NCBI GenBank assembly: GCA_900596015.1
Contig: UVIF01000019.1
Location: 1-50,175, forward strand
From: Pseudomonas viridiflava
Lineage (GTDB): Bacteria; Pseudomonadota; Gammaproteobacteria; Pseudomonadales; Pseudomonadaceae
Reading direction: 5' to 3'
DNA length: 50,175 nucleotides
A program made the position numbers and the translations under genes. The notes below the pieces were generated by a model, which saw only the letters and a program-made list of their open reading frames with translations, searched no databases and was not told where the DNA came from. Position 1 is the first letter of the stretch. Each line of letters opens with the position of its first letter. Positions 7,176 through 17,825 of the stretch are shown one piece after another.

Positions 7176-9314
7176 ATGAGCAACAAGACCCCCCCTACCG
7201 GCAAGAGCGAAGCCGCTGGCACCGATACGCCGGATCGTCAGAACACCAACGCCAAGCTCGAATCGCTCGAGCAGTTCCGTGCCGATGGCACCGGGCAGGC
7301 GCTGCGCACCAATCATGGTGTGAAAATCAGCGACAACCAGAACACGCTCAAGGCGGGTCCACGCGGTCCGTCGCTGCTCGAAGACTTCATCATGCGTGAG
7401 AAAATCACGCACTTCGACCACGAACGTATCCCGGAGCGTATCGTCCACGCCCGCGGCACCGCGGCCCATGGTTTCTTCGAAACCTACGAAGACCACTCGG
7501 CGCTGACCAAGGCCGGTTTCCTCCGTGACCCGTCGAAGAAGACCCCGGTCTTCGTGCGCTTTTCCACCGTGCAGGGCCCGCGTGGCTCGGGCGACACCGT
7601 GCGCGACGTGCGTGGTTTTGCGGTCAAGCTCTACACCGACGAAGGCAACTTCGACCTGGTCGGCAACAACATGCCGATCTTTTTCATCCAGGACGCGATC
7701 AAGTTTCCCGACTTCGTCCACGCGGTGAAGCCTGAGCCGCACAACGAGATCCCGACCGGCGGCTCCGCCCACGACACCTTCTGGGACTTCGTCTCGCTGG
7801 TGCCGGAATCGGCGCACATGGTGCTGTGGACCATGTCCGACCGGGCGATCCCGAAAAGCCTGCGCACCATGCAGGGTTTCGGTATCCATACCTTCCGCTT
7901 CGTCAATGGCGAGGGCAAAGGCACATTCGTCAAGTTCCACTGGAAGCCCAAGTTCGGTACCTGCTCGTTGGTCTGGGACGAGGCGCAGAAACTGGCCGGC
8001 AAGGACACCGATTTCCACCGCCGTGACCTGTGGGAGTCCATAGAGATGGGCGACTACCCGGAATGGGAACTGGGCGTGCAGATCGTGCCGGAAGAAGACG
8101 AGCACAAGTTCGAATTCGACCTGCTCGACCCGACCAAGATCATCCCTGAAGAGCTGGTCCCGGTCACCCCGCTGGGCCGCATGGTGCTGGACCGTAACCC
8201 GGACAACTACTTCGCCGAAACCGAACAGGTTGCGTTCTGCCCAGGCCACATCGTGCCCGGCATCGACTTCAGCAACGACCCACTGCTGCAGGGCCGTCTG
8301 TTCTCCTACACCGATACCCAGATCAGCCGTCTCGGCGGGCCGAACTTCCACGAGATCCCGATCAACCGTCCGATCGCGCCGAACCACAACGGTCAGCGTG
8401 ATGCCCAGCATCGCACCCGTATCGACAAGGGCCGTGCTTCCTACGAGCCGAACTCGATCGACGGCGGCTGGCCGAAGGAAACCCCATCGGCACCGATCGA
8501 TGGCGGCTTCGAGACCTACCCGGAGCGCGTCGATGCGCACAAGGTCCGCGAGCGCAGCGAATCGTTCTCCGACCACTTCTCCCAGGCCACGCTGTTCTTC
8601 AACAGCATGAGCCATGCCGAGAAAGAGCACATCATCGCGGCCTATAGCTTCGAATTGGGCAAGGTCGAGCGCGAGTACATCCGTGCCCGTCAGGTCAACG
8701 AGATTCTGGCCAACATCGATCTGGAGCTGGCGTCGCGCGTTGCGGCCAACCTGGGTCTGCCGGCGCCTGCCAAGGGCACCGTATCGGTCAAGCCTTCCTC
8801 GCTGAAGGAATCGCCTGCGCTGAGCCAGATGAACCTGCTGTCCGGTGACATCAAGAGCCGCAAGGTGGCCATTCTGGTTGCCAACGGCGTGGACGGCAAT
8901 GCGGTTGCTGCGCTGCAGAAGGCCCTCAAGGCCGAAGGCGCGCATGCCAAGGTGCTGGGCCCTACCAGCGCACCGGTCAAGACGGCCGATGGCAAGACCC
9001 TGGCCGTTGACGCATCCCAGGAGGGCCTGCCTTCGGTGGCCTTCGACGCAGTGTGGGTACCGGGTGGTGCCGATTCGATCAAGGCACTGAGCGCCGATGG
9101 CGTGGCACTGCACTACCTGCTCGAGGCCTACAAGCACCTCAAGGCAATCGGTATCAGCAAGGATGGCAAGGCGCTGCTCGAAGCGCTGCGCCTGAAGGAA
9201 GATGCCGGCCTGCTGGTGGGTGACGATGACAGCACCATCAAGGCGTTCATTGCCGCCATCGCCAAGCACCGCGTGTGGGATCGCGAGCCGGCCGCCAAAG
9301 CCATTCCGGCTTAA
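7176..9314 (+). CDS. katE: Large-subunit monofunctional catalase HPII
   Basis: Haem catalase of 712 residues that disproportionates H2O2 in the cytoplasm. It is a clade 2 enzyme: an extended N-terminus, the catalytic core with distal His91 ([11 protein letters not shown]), the distal Asn in [12 protein letters not shown] and the proximal Tyr in [16 protein letters not shown]-terminal flavodoxin/DJ-1-like domain starts near residue 560 ([15 protein letters not shown]). AAGGAG lies 12 bases before the ATG. It is transcribed alone. Its stop codon overlaps that of the convergent lipoprotein gene. In related species such catalases are under RpoS and stationary-phase control; no specific promoter could be assigned here. 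Confidence 0.97.
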   Translation: MSNKTPPTGKSEAAGTDTPDRQNTNAKLESLEQFRADGTGQALRTNHGVKISDNQNTLKAGPRGPSLLEDFIMREKITHFDHERIPERIVHARGTAAHGFFETYEDHSALTKAGFLRDPSKKTPVFVRFSTVQGPRGSGDTVRDVRGFAVKLYTDEGNFDLVGNNMPIFFIQDAIKFPDFVHAVKPEPHNEIPTGGSAHDTFWDFVSLVPESAHMVLWTMSDRAIPKSLRTMQGFGIHTFRFVNGEGKGTFVKFHWKPKFGTCSLVWDEAQKLAGKDTDFHRRDLWESIEMGDYPEWELGVQIVPEEDEHKFEFDLLDPTKIIPEELVPVTPLGRMVLDRNPDNYFAETEQVAFCPGHIVPGIDFSNDPLLQGRLFSYTDTQISRLGGPNFHEIPINRPIAPNHNGQRDAQHRTRIDKGRASYEPNSIDGGWPKETPSAPIDGGFETYPERVDAHKVRERSESFSDHFSQATLFFNSMSHAEKEHIIAAYSFELGKVEREYIRARQVNEILANIDLELASRVAANLGLPAPAKGTVSVKPSSLKESPALSQMNLLSGDIKSRKVAILVANGVDGNAVAALQKALKAEGAHAKVLGPTSAPVKTADGKTLAVDASQEGLPSVAFDAVWVPGGADSIKALSADGVALHYLLEAYKHLKAIGISKDGKALLEALRLKEDAGLLVGDDDSTIKAFIAAIAKHRVWDREPAAKAIPA

Positions 9315-10018
9315 CGGCGCGGTATAAGCACCACCTGGGTCGGTTGTCCGTGGACCACACGGCGACCGACCTTAAGTTGCATTTCCGGCAACTGTTCGCT
9401 GACGCGCTGCTTGAGCAGCGCTTCCAGCCGGCGATACTCGCCCGGTTGGGCTACCTGAATGATCACATCGCATTGGTAATGAACGACGTCGGTCGCGATG
9501 TCGTGCATCTGTGCGCGCAGTTGCGGCGCGCTGTGCATCTTCAACGGCACCGCTGAAACGCTGGCGTTCGGGTCCAGCACCAGGGCCTTGGGTCGGGCTT
9601 CGGCAGCTTTAAGGGCGGCTTCGGCTTTTTCCAATTCGGCCTTGCGGGCCTGGGCGATGGCGCCATTGACGCCACCGGTGAGCGCCGGTGCCTGGGGCAT
9701 CAGCACGCGGGCACGGCCCAGTGCAGTGGCGGCCGCGTTGACGTCACCCTTCTGTAGCATCACCTGGCTGCGCTGCAGGTAGGCTTCGGCCAGCTGCCGC
9801 TGCGCATCGTTGAGGCGTGGATCCTGCGGTGCCTGCGCCTGCAGCTTGACCAGTTGATCCTCGGCCGTGGCCAGTTCGCTGCTGGCAATGTTTGTTTCCA
9901 GCTGCTGCCAGGCATCCGGACCCGCATCAGCGGCATGGTCGGCCGGTGAGGTCTGGCAAGCGGTCAACACCAGGGAAAGTGTGGCAAGTAGCAGGTAACG
10001 GGAGACGAACGGCTTCAT
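9311..10018 (-). CDS. Conserved Pseudomonas lipoprotein with TPR-like region
   Basis: A 235-residue protein with a clear lipobox (LSLVLTAC, Cys21), so a lipid-anchored envelope protein is predicted. Residues 35-125 look like TPR-type helices ([39 protein letters not shown]). An alanine-rich coiled-coil stretch follows, then a compact C-terminal domain. I know no function. The same gene follows katE in P. putida and sits at PA5502 in P. aeruginosa next to znuB. It is downstream of znuB on the same strand but 187 bp away, so it probably has its own promoter. Its stop codon overlaps the katE stop codon in the shared TTAA at 9311-9314. Confidence 0.85.
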   Translation of the reverse strand: MKPFVSRYLLLATLSLVLTACQTSPADHAADAGPDAWQQLETNIASSELATAEDQLVKLQAQAPQDPRLNDAQRQLAEAYLQRSQVMLQKGDVNAAATALGRARVLMPQAPALTGGVNGAIAQARKAELEKAEAALKAAEARPKALVLDPNASVSAVPLKMHSAPQLRAQMHDIATDVVHYQCDVIIQVAQPGEYRRLEALLKQRVSEQLPEMQLKVGRRVVHGQPTQVVLIPRR

Positions 10019-10205
10019 TGCTACGACTCTCTATTTGCCCAAAAAACGGCCAAGTCTACACCGTGGGGGTGTCGGCGAAAATATGGACGCCGAAAATCGC
10101 TGAGGCCACGACTCTTTGGCCGGGGAAAGCGGGGTCTGTGCCTGTCCACAGCTGGGCAATCGCCGCGAGGTGTACAGATAACAGCGACTCGCGCCAGACA
10201 CTCCA

Positions 10206-10988
10206 CTACCGCTTGGGCAACGCAAAACTCAGCAGAAACAACACTGCCGCACTGACCACGATCGAAGGCCCGGCCGGCGTGTCCTTGAACCACGACAAGG
10301 CCAACCCGGTACACACCGCGATCACTCCCAGCACACTGGCGCCCAGCGCCATCTGCTCGGGCGAGCGCGCATGCCGTTGTGCGGCGGCTGCCGGAATGAT
10401 CAGCAATGAGGTGATCAGCAACACCCCGACGATCTTCATCGCCACCGCGATCACCACCGCAATCAGCAGCATCAAGGCCATGCGCAGCCCCGCCACGGGC
10501 AGCCCTTCGATCCGAGCCAGCTCTTCGTGAACGGTGATCGCCAGCAACGGCCGCCACAAGGCGATCAACAGCGCCAGCACCGCCACGCTGCCACCGATGA
10601 TCCAATACAAATCGGTCGGGCTGATCGCCAGCAGATCACCAAACAGATAACCCATCAGGTCGATGCGCACGTCGTGCATGAAGCTCAGCACCACCAGACC
10701 CAGCGACAGGGTGCTGGGGGCGAGAATCCCCAACAGGGTGTCCGAGGCCAGCGGCTGGCGTTGCTGCAGGGTCACCAACAGGATCGCCAACAGCAGACAA
10801 CCTACCGTGACCGCCAGTGCCGGGCTGATGTCGAGCACGAAGCCCAAGGCCACGCCCAGCAAGGCCGCGTGGGACAAGGTATCGCCAAAATAGGCCATGC
10901 GCCGCCACACCACGAACGAGCCCAGCGGTCCCGCCACCACTGCCAGGGAAAGCCCCGCCAGCAAGGCATACAGTAAAAAATCAGCCAT
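10206..10988 (-). CDS. znuB: Zinc ABC importer permease ZnuB
   Basis: Inner-membrane permease of the high-affinity Zn2+ importer, 260 residues with about eight membrane helices and the ABC-3 family N-terminus ([21 protein letters not shown]). The ATG at 10988 lies inside the last codons of znuC (8-base overlap), so the two genes are translationally coupled. An upstream reading extension in this frame is only a shadow of znuC. It is the third gene of zur-znuC-znuB. Confidence 0.95.
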   Translation of the reverse strand: MADFLLYALLAGLSLAVVAGPLGSFVVWRRMAYFGDTLSHAALLGVALGFVLDISPALAVTVGCLLLAILLVTLQQRQPLASDTLLGILAPSTLSLGLVVLSFMHDVRIDLMGYLFGDLLAISPTDLYWIIGGSVAVLALLIALWRPLLAITVHEELARIEGLPVAGLRMALMLLIAVVIAVAMKIVGVLLITSLLIIPAAAAQRHARSPEQMALGASVLGVIAVCTGLALSWFKDTPAGPSIVVSAAVLFLLSFALPKR

Positions 10989-11751
10989 GCTTGCAGCTGT
11001 CTCCGTGTACATGAGTGTCACTGACCACACTGCCGTGCAGGTCATGGGCGTGATCGTGATGGTGGTGATAGATGGCCAGGCTGGGAGCGTGGCTGCCGAA
11101 CAGCTCGACGAATGCGGGATCACCGCTGACCTGCGCAGGGTGCCCCGAGCAGCACACATGCCGGTTCAGGCAGACCACCTGGTCGGTGGTGCTCATGACC
11201 AGATGCAGGTCGTGAGAAACCATCAGCACACCGCAGCCGTGGCGTTCGCGCAGGCGCGTGATCAGCGCATACAGTTCGGCCTGGCCGGCCACGTCGACGC
11301 CTTGCACCGGCTCGTCGAGCACCAGCAATTCAGGCTCGCGCAACAGTGCCCGCGCCAGCAGTACGCGCTGCATCTCACCGCCGGACACCGTCTGGATCGG
11401 GCTGTCGATGGTCTGCGCGGCGCCTACCTCTTCCAGCGCCGCCAGAGCGCGGGCACGGTCCACACCTGGCACCAGGCGCAAAAAGCGCAGGACCGACAGC
11501 GGCAGGGTCGGATCCACGTGCAGCTTCTGCGGCATGTAGCCGATGCGCAGCCGCGGCTTGCGCCATACGCTGCCCGAATCGGGCTTGAGCAACCCCAGCA
11601 CGGCGCGCACCAGGGTGGTCTTGCCGGCGCCATTGGGGCCGATCAATGTCACGATTTCGCCGGGCTGCACGCACAGGTGAATGTCATCGAGCACCCGCTG
11701 GCCGGCGAATGCCACCGTGACCTGGTCCAGGCGGATCAAGGCTTCGCTCAT
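10981..11751 (-). CDS. znuC: Zinc ABC importer ATP-binding protein ZnuC
   Basis: ATPase of 256 residues with Walker [10 protein letters not shown], signature VSGGEMQR and Walker [13 protein letters not shown]. The C-terminal tail is histidine-rich ([13 protein letters not shown] and following His residues), as in other ZnuC proteins, and may bind zinc. Its ATG shares one base with the zur stop codon (TGATG). It couples ATP hydrolysis to Zn2+ uptake through ZnuB and ZnuA. Confidence 0.96.
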   Translation of the reverse strand: MSEALIRLDQVTVAFAGQRVLDDIHLCVQPGEIVTLIGPNGAGKTTLVRAVLGLLKPDSGSVWRKPRLRIGYMPQKLHVDPTLPLSVLRFLRLVPGVDRARALAALEEVGAAQTIDSPIQTVSGGEMQRVLLARALLREPELLVLDEPVQGVDVAGQAELYALITRLRERHGCGVLMVSHDLHLVMSTTDQVVCLNRHVCCSGHPAQVSGDPAFVELFGSHAPSLAIYHHHHDHAHDLHGSVVSDTHVHGDSCKHG

Positions 11752-12233
11752 CACGCCCCCTGACAGGCCGCGCACAGGCCGACCACTTCCACGGTTTGCC
11801 CCTCGACGACGAAGCCGACGCCCAAGGCGCTTTCGACGATGGCGTCGCTGATGGTCTTGTGCTCCAGCTCCACGGCCACATGGCAGGCGCGGCAGATCAG
11901 GAACTGGCCCTGATGCGCATGCTCGGGATGGTTGCAGCCAATGAACGCGTTGAGCGAGGCAATCCGGTGCACCAGGTTGTTGTCGAGCAGAAAATCCAGG
12001 GCGCGGTAGACCGTGGGCGGTGCCGCGCGGCGGCCGTCCTGTTCGCTGAGCACGGCGAGGATGTCGTAGGCACCCAGTGGCTTGTGGCTTTGCCAGACCA
12101 GCTCCAGCACGCGACGACGCAAGGCGGTCAGGCGCAGGCCCTGTTTCAGGCACAAGGCATCGGCCTCGCTCAGCGCGTGGTGTACGCAATGAGAGTGGTC
12201 ATGGGGACGGCTGGCCAGCGGTGTTTTGGACAT
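11751..12233 (-). CDS. zur: Zinc uptake regulator Zur (Fur family)
   Basis: Zn-responsive repressor of 160 residues. It has a winged-helix DNA-binding region ([14 protein letters not shown], then [20 protein letters not shown]) and a C-terminal dimerisation domain. The structural Zn cysteines are CRAC and CAAC, and a His-rich sensory region (CNHPEHAHQ) is present. The N-terminus also carries several histidines. It heads the zur-znuC-znuB operon, so the repressor is co-expressed with the importer, and it is divergent from znuA across a 66-bp region holding a candidate Zur box. Confidence 0.96.
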   Translation of the reverse strand: MSKTPLASRPHDHSHCVHHALSEADALCLKQGLRLTALRRRVLELVWQSHKPLGAYDILAVLSEQDGRRAAPPTVYRALDFLLDNNLVHRIASLNAFIGCNHPEHAHQGQFLICRACHVAVELEHKTISDAIVESALGVGFVVEGQTVEVVGLCAACQGA

Positions 12234-12259
12234 GAGCGGCGACGAATTCTGATAGAGAC

Positions 12260-12272
12260 GTTATTATGTTAC
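12260..12272. promoter_or_regulatory. Candidate Zur box between zur and znuA
   Basis: GTTATTATGTTAC matches the gamma-proteobacterial Zur core GTTATAATATAAC at 10 of 13 positions. It lies in the 66-bp divergent region between zur (start 12233) and znuA (start 12300), where it could repress both transcription units when zinc is plentiful. Called from motif similarity and position only. Confidence 0.65.
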
Positions 12273-12299
12273 CTGTTCTTGCCCCCGAGAGTGTTCATT

Positions 12300-13226
12300 G
12301 TGGTTCGTATTTTTGCTCTTTCCATCGGTTTGCTCGCCGCCTGCATGACTGCCTTGCCGGCACAGGCGCAAGTGCGGGTACTGACCAGCATCAAGCCGGT
12401 GCAGCTGATCGCCGCCGCCGTGCAGGAAGGTGTCGGCCAACCCGAAGTGCTGCTGCCGCCCGGTGCCTCCCCGCACCACTACGCGCTGCGGCCATCGGAC
12501 GTGCGGCGGGTGGCCGACGCCGATCTGCTGTACTGGATCGGTCCGGACATGGAAGGTTTTCTGCCGCGCGTGCTGCAGACCCGGCAGAAGCTGACGGTCA
12601 CGATCCAGACGCTGCCAGGGCTGCACCTGCGGCATTTTGCCGAAGACAGCCATTCCCATGCCGAGGAAACGTCGGACCACGATCACGATCACGACCATCG
12701 CCCGGGCACGCTGGACGCCCACCTGTGGCTCTCTACGGTCAACGCTCGGGTGATCGCCACGCGCATGGCCGCCGACCTGTCTGCCGTCGACCCCGCCAAT
12801 GCGTCGCGCTACCAGGCCAACCTGGCCGCCTTCACGCAACGCCTGCAGGTGCTGGACACACGTCTGGCCGCTCGGGTCGCCGGCATTCAGGGCAAGCCTT
12901 ATTTCGTTTTCCACGAAGCCTTCGATTATTTCGAGGAGGCCTACGGCCTCAAGCATGCGGGGGTTTTTGCCGTGGCTGCTGAAGTGCAACCTGGCGCGCA
13001 GCATGTCGCCGCGATGCGTCAGCGCCTGCAGGAAGTGGGCAAGACGTGCGTGTTCAGCGAGCCGCCGATGCGCCCCAAGCTGGCGCAGACCCTGACGGCC
13101 GGCCTGCCGGTGACCCTGGCCGAACTGGACGCCCTGGGCAGCTTCGAGGACGCCACGGCAACCGGCTACGAGACCTTGCTGGGCAATCTGGCCGACAACC
13201 TTGCCGGCTGCCTGGAAAAACTCTGA
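12300..13226 (+). CDS. znuA: Zinc ABC importer periplasmic binding protein ZnuA
   Basis: Zn2+-binding protein of the cluster A-1 family, about 308 residues. Signal peptide of roughly 23 residues (ending ALPAQA). It contains LAAC, which resembles a lipobox, so lipidation cannot be excluded. Metal ligands are predicted in SPHHYALRPSD and later in FHEAFDYFEEAYG. A His/Asp-rich loop (SDHDHDHDHRPG) typical of ZnuA precedes DAHLWLS. I prefer the GTG at 12300, with GAGAG about 9 bases upstream; a GTG at 12291 is possible. It is divergent from zur. Confidence 0.92.
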   Translation: MVRIFALSIGLLAACMTALPAQAQVRVLTSIKPVQLIAAAVQEGVGQPEVLLPPGASPHHYALRPSDVRRVADADLLYWIGPDMEGFLPRVLQTRQKLTVTIQTLPGLHLRHFAEDSHSHAEETSDHDHDHDHRPGTLDAHLWLSTVNARVIATRMAADLSAVDPANASRYQANLAAFTQRLQVLDTRLAARVAGIQGKPYFVFHEAFDYFEEAYGLKHAGVFAVAAEVQPGAQHVAAMRQRLQEVGKTCVFSEPPMRPKLAQTLTAGLPVTLAELDALGSFEDATATGYETLLGNLADNLAGCLEKL

Positions 13227-13254
13227 CGCTCCTCCCACAAGCCTGAACCCCTGC

Positions 13255-13386
13255 CCTGTGAGAGAGGGTTCATGCCAGAAGCAGGTTCCTGTGAGAGAAG
13301 GTTCATGCCAGAAGCAGGTTCCTGTGAGAGAAGGTTCATGCCAGAAGCAGGTTCCTGTGGGAGAGGGTTCATGCCAGAAGCAGGTT
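13255..13386. repeat. Tandem array of four 33-bp repeats
   Basis: Units start at 13255, 13288, 13321 and 13354 with an exact 33-bp period. They differ only in a few A/G positions near the front (CCTGTGAGAGAAGG against CCTGTGGGAGAGGG). Each unit begins with the first dozen bases of the family A REP and continues TTCATGCCAGAAGCAGG. The array runs straight into a full REP at 13387. There are no unique spacers, so it is not a CRISPR. The period is a multiple of three, but no real gene runs through it. Confidence 0.95.
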
Positions 13387-13413
13387 CCTGTGGGAGCGGG
13401 CTCTGCCCGCGAA
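13387..13413 (+). repeat. REP element, family A
   Basis: A complete family A unit (core GGAGCGGGCTCTGCCCGC) that ends the 33-bp array and lies just behind the thrB stop codon. Confidence 0.85.
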
Positions 13414-13435
13414 GGCCGCCCCACGATCTCGGGAG

Positions 13436-14386
13436 CTAAAAAGCAAACGGCAACGGCACCCCAACCTTCTGCCGCAGCGCCAACCGGTCCTGGAACTCCT
13501 TGGGGTCATGGATCAACACATCCATCCCGGCAAACGACTGCGCCGCGATCAGGCGCGACAGCCAGAACCGCACGCAGGCCACGCGCAACATCAGTGGCCA
13601 CAGCTGCGCCTCCGCCGCAGTGAACGGCCGCAAGGCCGCGTAGGCGCCCAGCAACGCCCGCGCGCGCGGCGCATCCAGGCCGCCCTGCTCATCCGAGCAC
13701 CAGTCGTTCACGGTAATCGCCAGGTCATACAGCATGGGCCCGGAGCAGGCATTGTAGAAGTCGATCACACCCGTCAGGTGCGTGCCCTCGAACATCACGT
13801 TGTCACGGAACAGGTCGCCGTGCAGGTTGGCCTGCGGCAGCGCCAGGATCTGCGCGTGATGCGCCTGGATCTCGGCCAGGGCCGGACGCAGCAACGCCGC
13901 GGCCGCCGTATCCAGGTCGGCGACCAGCTTCTGACCCTCTTCCAGCATCCAGTCCAGGCCACGGTCGGTGCGGCGCACCAGCGGCGCGTCGAGGGTCGCG
14001 GTATGAATGTGCCCCAGCAACTCGCCCACCTGCACACAGTGCTGGTTGTTCGGTGCCTGCACATGGCGGCCATCCAGACGTGGCTGCAGCAAGGCCGGCT
14101 TGCCCGCCAGCGTGCGCAGCGCCACGCCCTCGGTGGTGCGCAAGGCGTAGGGCACCGACAGCTGAGCGTCGTGCAGTACATCGAGCAGTTCGATGAAGAA
14201 CGGCAAATCCTGGGTTGGCCCGCGCTCGACCAGCGTCAGCACGTACTCACCCTGCTCCAGGCTGATGAAGAAGTTGCTGTTCTCGGTACCGGCGGCAATC
14301 CCTTGGAAGTCCCGCAGACGGCCAAGGCCATAGGGGGCCAGAAAGGTTTCGAGCTCGGCGCGGGTCAAGGGTGTAAACACAGACAT
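13436..14386 (-). CDS. thrB: Homoserine kinase (ThrB, aminoglycoside-phosphotransferase-like type)
   Basis: Phosphorylates L-homoserine in threonine biosynthesis. The 316-residue protein is not of the GHMP kinase type found in E. coli. It belongs to the choline kinase/APH fold: LHGDLFRDNVMF carries the catalytic Asp and the metal Asn, and GVIDFYNACSGP carries the DFG-like metal Asp. This alternative homoserine kinase is standard in Pseudomonas. I chose the ATG at 14386 (MSVFTPLTRAEL); an upstream in-frame ATG adds ten non-conserved residues. The downstream neighbour in the transcript direction is only the repeat array. Confidence 0.94.
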   Translation of the reverse strand: MSVFTPLTRAELETFLAPYGLGRLRDFQGIAAGTENSNFFISLEQGEYVLTLVERGPTQDLPFFIELLDVLHDAQLSVPYALRTTEGVALRTLAGKPALLQPRLDGRHVQAPNNQHCVQVGELLGHIHTATLDAPLVRRTDRGLDWMLEEGQKLVADLDTAAAALLRPALAEIQAHHAQILALPQANLHGDLFRDNVMFEGTHLTGVIDFYNACSGPMLYDLAITVNDWCSDEQGGLDAPRARALLGAYAALRPFTAAEAQLWPLMLRVACVRFWLSRLIAAQSFAGMDVLIHDPKEFQDRLALRQKVGVPLPFAF

Positions 14387-14450
14387 GTCGTAGATTTGCC
14401 CATACTGGCGCCGCAAGGGGCGGCGCCCGGTTGAATTGAAGGTTACAGCC

Positions 14451-14738
14451 TCACCACTCGAAGATCTTCCAGGCCGGGATCAACATGTCCGGCTGGTCGG
14501 AGCGGATGAAATTGTCATCGGTGCCATCGGCGCGCACCAGGAAATACGGCTTGCCGTGTTTCGGGGTGATCTTGATGGCGTACAGGAAGCCGTTCTGGCG
14601 GTACTCCTGGATGGTCTTGTCGCCGTCCTGGCGAATGGTCACGTCCGGATCGGCCGAAGGCGCTTCGTCCGCGGCCAGGGTCATCAGCGGGCTGGTCAGC
14701 AGCAGAGCCGCGAGCAACAGGTGTTTTACGTTACGCAT
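14451..14738 (-). CDS. DUF2782 periplasmic protein
   Basis: A 95-residue protein with a clear signal peptide (cleavage near PLMTLAA-DEAPS). The compact mature domain (DVTIRQDGDKTIQEYRQNG, then YAIKITPKHGKPYFLV) matches the DUF2782 family as I know it. Function unknown. It is conserved between thrB and polA in pseudomonads. It is 64 bp upstream of thrB on the same strand and so probably co-transcribed, and it is divergent from polA across 89 bp. Confidence 0.85.
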   Translation of the reverse strand: MRNVKHLLLAALLLTSPLMTLAADEAPSADPDVTIRQDGDKTIQEYRQNGFLYAIKITPKHGKPYFLVRADGTDDNFIRSDQPDMLIPAWKIFEW

Positions 14739-14827
14739 GATAACCTTGTCCCTTTGTTGTCACAGTTCTCGTTGTCACAGCTCCGGGCATTCTAACGCCG
14801 GGCTCGCCGAAAAGGTTGATTCTGCTC

Positions 14828-17593
14828 ATGAGCAAAGCTCCCCTCGTCCTGGTGGACGGTTCTTCCTATCTGTACCGGGCGTTCCACGCACTGCCGCCGC
14901 TGGCCACCTCCAAGGGCATGCCCACGGGGGCGGTGAAGGGCGTGCTGAACATGCTCAAGAGCCTGCGTCGGCAGTATCCGGACAGCCCGTTCGCGGTGGT
15001 CTTCGACGCCAAGGGAGGGACATTCCGCGATGCCCTCTACGGCGACTACAAGGCCAACCGACCCAGCATGCCCGACGATCTGCGGGTGCAGGTCGAGCCG
15101 CTGCACGCCTGCGTCCGGGCCCTGGGCTATCCCTTGCTGTGTGTGGACAACGTCGAGGCTGACGACGTCATCGGCACGCTGGCCCGCAGCAGCGCGGCAG
15201 CCGATCGCCCGGTGGTCATTTCCACCGGTGACAAGGACATGGCGCAACTGGTCGACGGCCACATCACCCTGGTCAACACCATGACCGGCAGCGTGCTGGA
15301 CATCGCCGGCGTCAAGGAGAAGTTCGGCGTCGGCCCCGAGCACATCATCGACTTCCTGGCCCTGATGGGGGACAAGGTCGACAACATCCCCGGCGTGCCG
15401 GGCGTGGGCGAAAAAACCGCTCAGGGCCTGCTGACCGGCATCGGCGGCGGCCTCAAGGAACTCTACGAGAACCTCGACAAGGTCCCGGCCCTGGCCATTC
15501 GCGGTGCCAAGGCGCTGCCTGCCAAGCTGGAAGAGCACCGGGCAATGGCCTTCCTCTCGTACGAGTTGGCCACCATCAAGATCGACGTACCGCTGGACGT
15601 CGAAGTCGACCAACTGATGTGCAGCGAGCCGGATCGCGATGCACTGCTGGCCATCTACAGCGAACTGGAGTTCCGCAGCTGGATCGAAGACGTCGAGCGT
15701 GAAGCCCGGCGCGCCGGCGAAGAACTGGCTCCGGCGCAGGAGCCGGTCGCGGCCATCGAAGTGCGCTATGAAACGATTCTCGACCAGGCCCGTTTCGACG
15801 TCTGGCTCGAAAAGCTCGAACAGGCCAGCCTGTTCGCCTTCGATACCGAGACTACCGGCCTGGACGCACAGCGCGCGCAACTGGTGGGCATCTCCTTCGC
15901 GGTCGAGCCGCACGAAGCTGCGTACATCCCACTGACGCACTCCTACATGGGCGTGCCCGAACAGCTCGACCGCGATACCGTGCTGCTGGCGCTCAAGCCG
16001 CTGCTCGAAGATCCGCGCAAGCTCAAGGTCGGCCAGCACGCCAAGTACGACATGAATATCCTGGCCAACTGTGCCATCGGCGGGGTGCAGGAAAACGGCA
16101 TCGAGGTTCGCGGCGTGGCCTTCGACACCATGCTCGAATCCTACGTGCTCGACTCCACCGCCACTCGGCACGACATGGACAGCCTGGCCTTCAAGTACCT
16201 GAACCACACCACCATCAAGTTCGCCGACATCGCCGGCAAGGGCGCCAAGCAACTGACCTTCGACCAGATCGCGCTGGAACAGGCCGGCCCCTACGCCGCC
16301 GAAGACGCCGATATTACCCTGCGCCTGCATCAACTGTTCCAGGCCAAGCTGGATGCAGTGCCCAGCCTGCTGCCCGTGCTGCAGGACATCGAAATGCCGC
16401 TGGTGCCGGTGCTGGCACGGATCGAGCGCCAGGGCGCGCTGGTCGATGCCAAGCTGCTGGGTATCCAGAGCGTGGAGCTGGGTGAAAAGATGGTTGCCCT
16501 GGAGCGCGAAGCGTTCGAGATCGCCGGCGAGGAATTCAACCTGGGATCACCCAAGCAATTGGGGGTGATTCTCTACGAGAAACTCGGCCTGCCGATCATC
16601 TCCAAGACGGCCAAGGGTCAAGCCTCCACGGCCGAAGCGGTGCTCGCCGAACTGGCCGAGCAGGACTATCCGTTGCCCAAGGTGCTCATGCAGTACCGCT
16701 CCATGAGCAAGCTCAAGAGCACCTACACCGACCGGCTGCCCGAGCAGATCAACCCGCGCACCGGGCGCATCCACACGTCCTACCATCAAGCGGTAGCCGC
16801 CACTGGACGCCTGTCGTCCAGTGACCCGAACCTGCAGAACATCCCGATCCGCACCGCCGAGGGCCGGCGCATCCGTCAGGCTTTCATCGCGGCGCCCGGG
16901 TATCGCCTGCTGGCGGCCGACTACTCGCAGATCGAGCTGCGCATCATGGCCCACCTGGCCAAGGACGAAGGCTTGCTGCATGCCTTCCAGAACGATCTGG
17001 ACGTGCACCGGGCCACGGCTGCGGAAGTGTTCGGGGTAGACCTGGCGCAGGTCACCACCGACCAGCGGCGCAGTGCCAAGGCGATCAACTTCGGCTTGAT
17101 CTACGGCATGAGCGCGTTCGGCCTGGCCAAGCAGATCGGCGTCGACCGCAAGCAGTCGCAGGCCTATATCGACCGCTATTTCGCCCAGTATCCGGGCGTG
17201 CTCGAGTACATGGAGCGCACCCGCGCCCAGGCCGCCGAACAGGGCTTCGTCGAAACCCTGTTCGGGCGTCGCCTGTACGTGCCGGACATCAACGCCAAGA
17301 ACCCGGCCCTGCGCCGCGGTGCCGAACGCACGGCGATCAACGCGCCAATGCAGGGAACGGCTGCCGATATCATCAAGCGGGCCATGGTTGCGGTGGACAA
17401 CTGGCTGGCCGACAGCGGGCTGGATGCACGGGTCATCCTGCAGGTGCACGATGAATTGGTGCTGGAAGTGCGCGAGGACCTGGTCGAGCAGATCGGCACC
17501 CAGATCCGCCCGTACATGAGCGGCGCCGCGCAACTCGACGTGCCCTTGCTGGTGGAAGTCGGTGTGGGTTCCAACTGGGACGAGGCGCACTGA
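14828..17593 (+). CDS. polA: DNA polymerase I
   Basis: Repair and Okazaki-fragment polymerase, 921 residues. It has three domains in order: 5'-3' exonuclease ([27 protein letters not shown]), 3'-5' proofreading exonuclease with its acidic motif intact ([12 protein letters not shown]), and family A polymerase with motif A ([13 protein letters not shown]), the O-helix ([19 protein letters not shown]) and motif C ([10 protein letters not shown]). The ATG at 14828 has AAGGTT upstream. Its position next to the Spot 42/ErsA-type sRNA gene and engB is conserved across gamma-proteobacteria. Confidence 0.98.
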   Translation: MSKAPLVLVDGSSYLYRAFHALPPLATSKGMPTGAVKGVLNMLKSLRRQYPDSPFAVVFDAKGGTFRDALYGDYKANRPSMPDDLRVQVEPLHACVRALGYPLLCVDNVEADDVIGTLARSSAAADRPVVISTGDKDMAQLVDGHITLVNTMTGSVLDIAGVKEKFGVGPEHIIDFLALMGDKVDNIPGVPGVGEKTAQGLLTGIGGGLKELYENLDKVPALAIRGAKALPAKLEEHRAMAFLSYELATIKIDVPLDVEVDQLMCSEPDRDALLAIYSELEFRSWIEDVEREARRAGEELAPAQEPVAAIEVRYETILDQARFDVWLEKLEQASLFAFDTETTGLDAQRAQLVGISFAVEPHEAAYIPLTHSYMGVPEQLDRDTVLLALKPLLEDPRKLKVGQHAKYDMNILANCAIGGVQENGIEVRGVAFDTMLESYVLDSTATRHDMDSLAFKYLNHTTIKFADIAGKGAKQLTFDQIALEQAGPYAAEDADITLRLHQLFQAKLDAVPSLLPVLQDIEMPLVPVLARIERQGALVDAKLLGIQSVELGEKMVALEREAFEIAGEEFNLGSPKQLGVILYEKLGLPIISKTAKGQASTAEAVLAELAEQDYPLPKVLMQYRSMSKLKSTYTDRLPEQINPRTGRIHTSYHQAVAATGRLSSSDPNLQNIPIRTAEGRRIRQAFIAAPGYRLLAADYSQIELRIMAHLAKDEGLLHAFQNDLDVHRATAAEVFGVDLAQVTTDQRRSAKAINFGLIYGMSAFGLAKQIGVDRKQSQAYIDRYFAQYPGVLEYMERTRAQAAEQGFVETLFGRRLYVPDINAKNPALRRGAERTAINAPMQGTAADIIKRAMVAVDNWLADSGLDARVILQVHDELVLEVREDLVEQIGTQIRPYMSGAAQLDVPLLVEVGVGSNWDEAH

Positions 17594-17612
17594 TTCGAAG
17601 CCGGGTTGACGG

Positions 17613-17739
17613 CTTCGCGGCCGCTGACCGCTCCTACGGGCTTTTGCGCGCTGATTCGGCGCGGTGTTGCTGCTTCGCGGCCGCCGACCATGCCTACGGA
17701 TGCTCATGCTCTCTGTAGGAGCGGTCAGCGGCCGCGAAG
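17613..17739. repeat. Three REP elements of a third family (C) downstream of polA
   Basis: GGAGCGGTCAGCGGCCGCG-type units. Two in reverse orientation lie at 17613-17637 and 17673-17697 (the second degenerate), and one is forward at 17715-17739. The outer pair could fold into a long hairpin behind the polA stop codon. Between 17740 and 17825 I see nothing else. Confidence 0.8.
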
Positions 17740-17825
17740 GGGCACACGCCGAATCCAGGCCAGATGAAAAACCTGAACCCCACATGAAACCAACGACTTA
17801 TCGCAAATAGTTTGCATCTGCCAAG

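Noticed and set aside
7113..9269. 718-codon open frame antisense to katE
   Set aside because: Entirely overlaps the catalase gene, whose catalytic motifs are intact. The antisense translation has the typical low-complexity character of shadow frames.
13255..13386. In-frame 11-residue peptide repeats encoded by the 33-bp array
   Set aside because: The period permits an open frame on both strands, but there is no gene start or ribosome binding site and the array is clearly REP-derived noncoding DNA.
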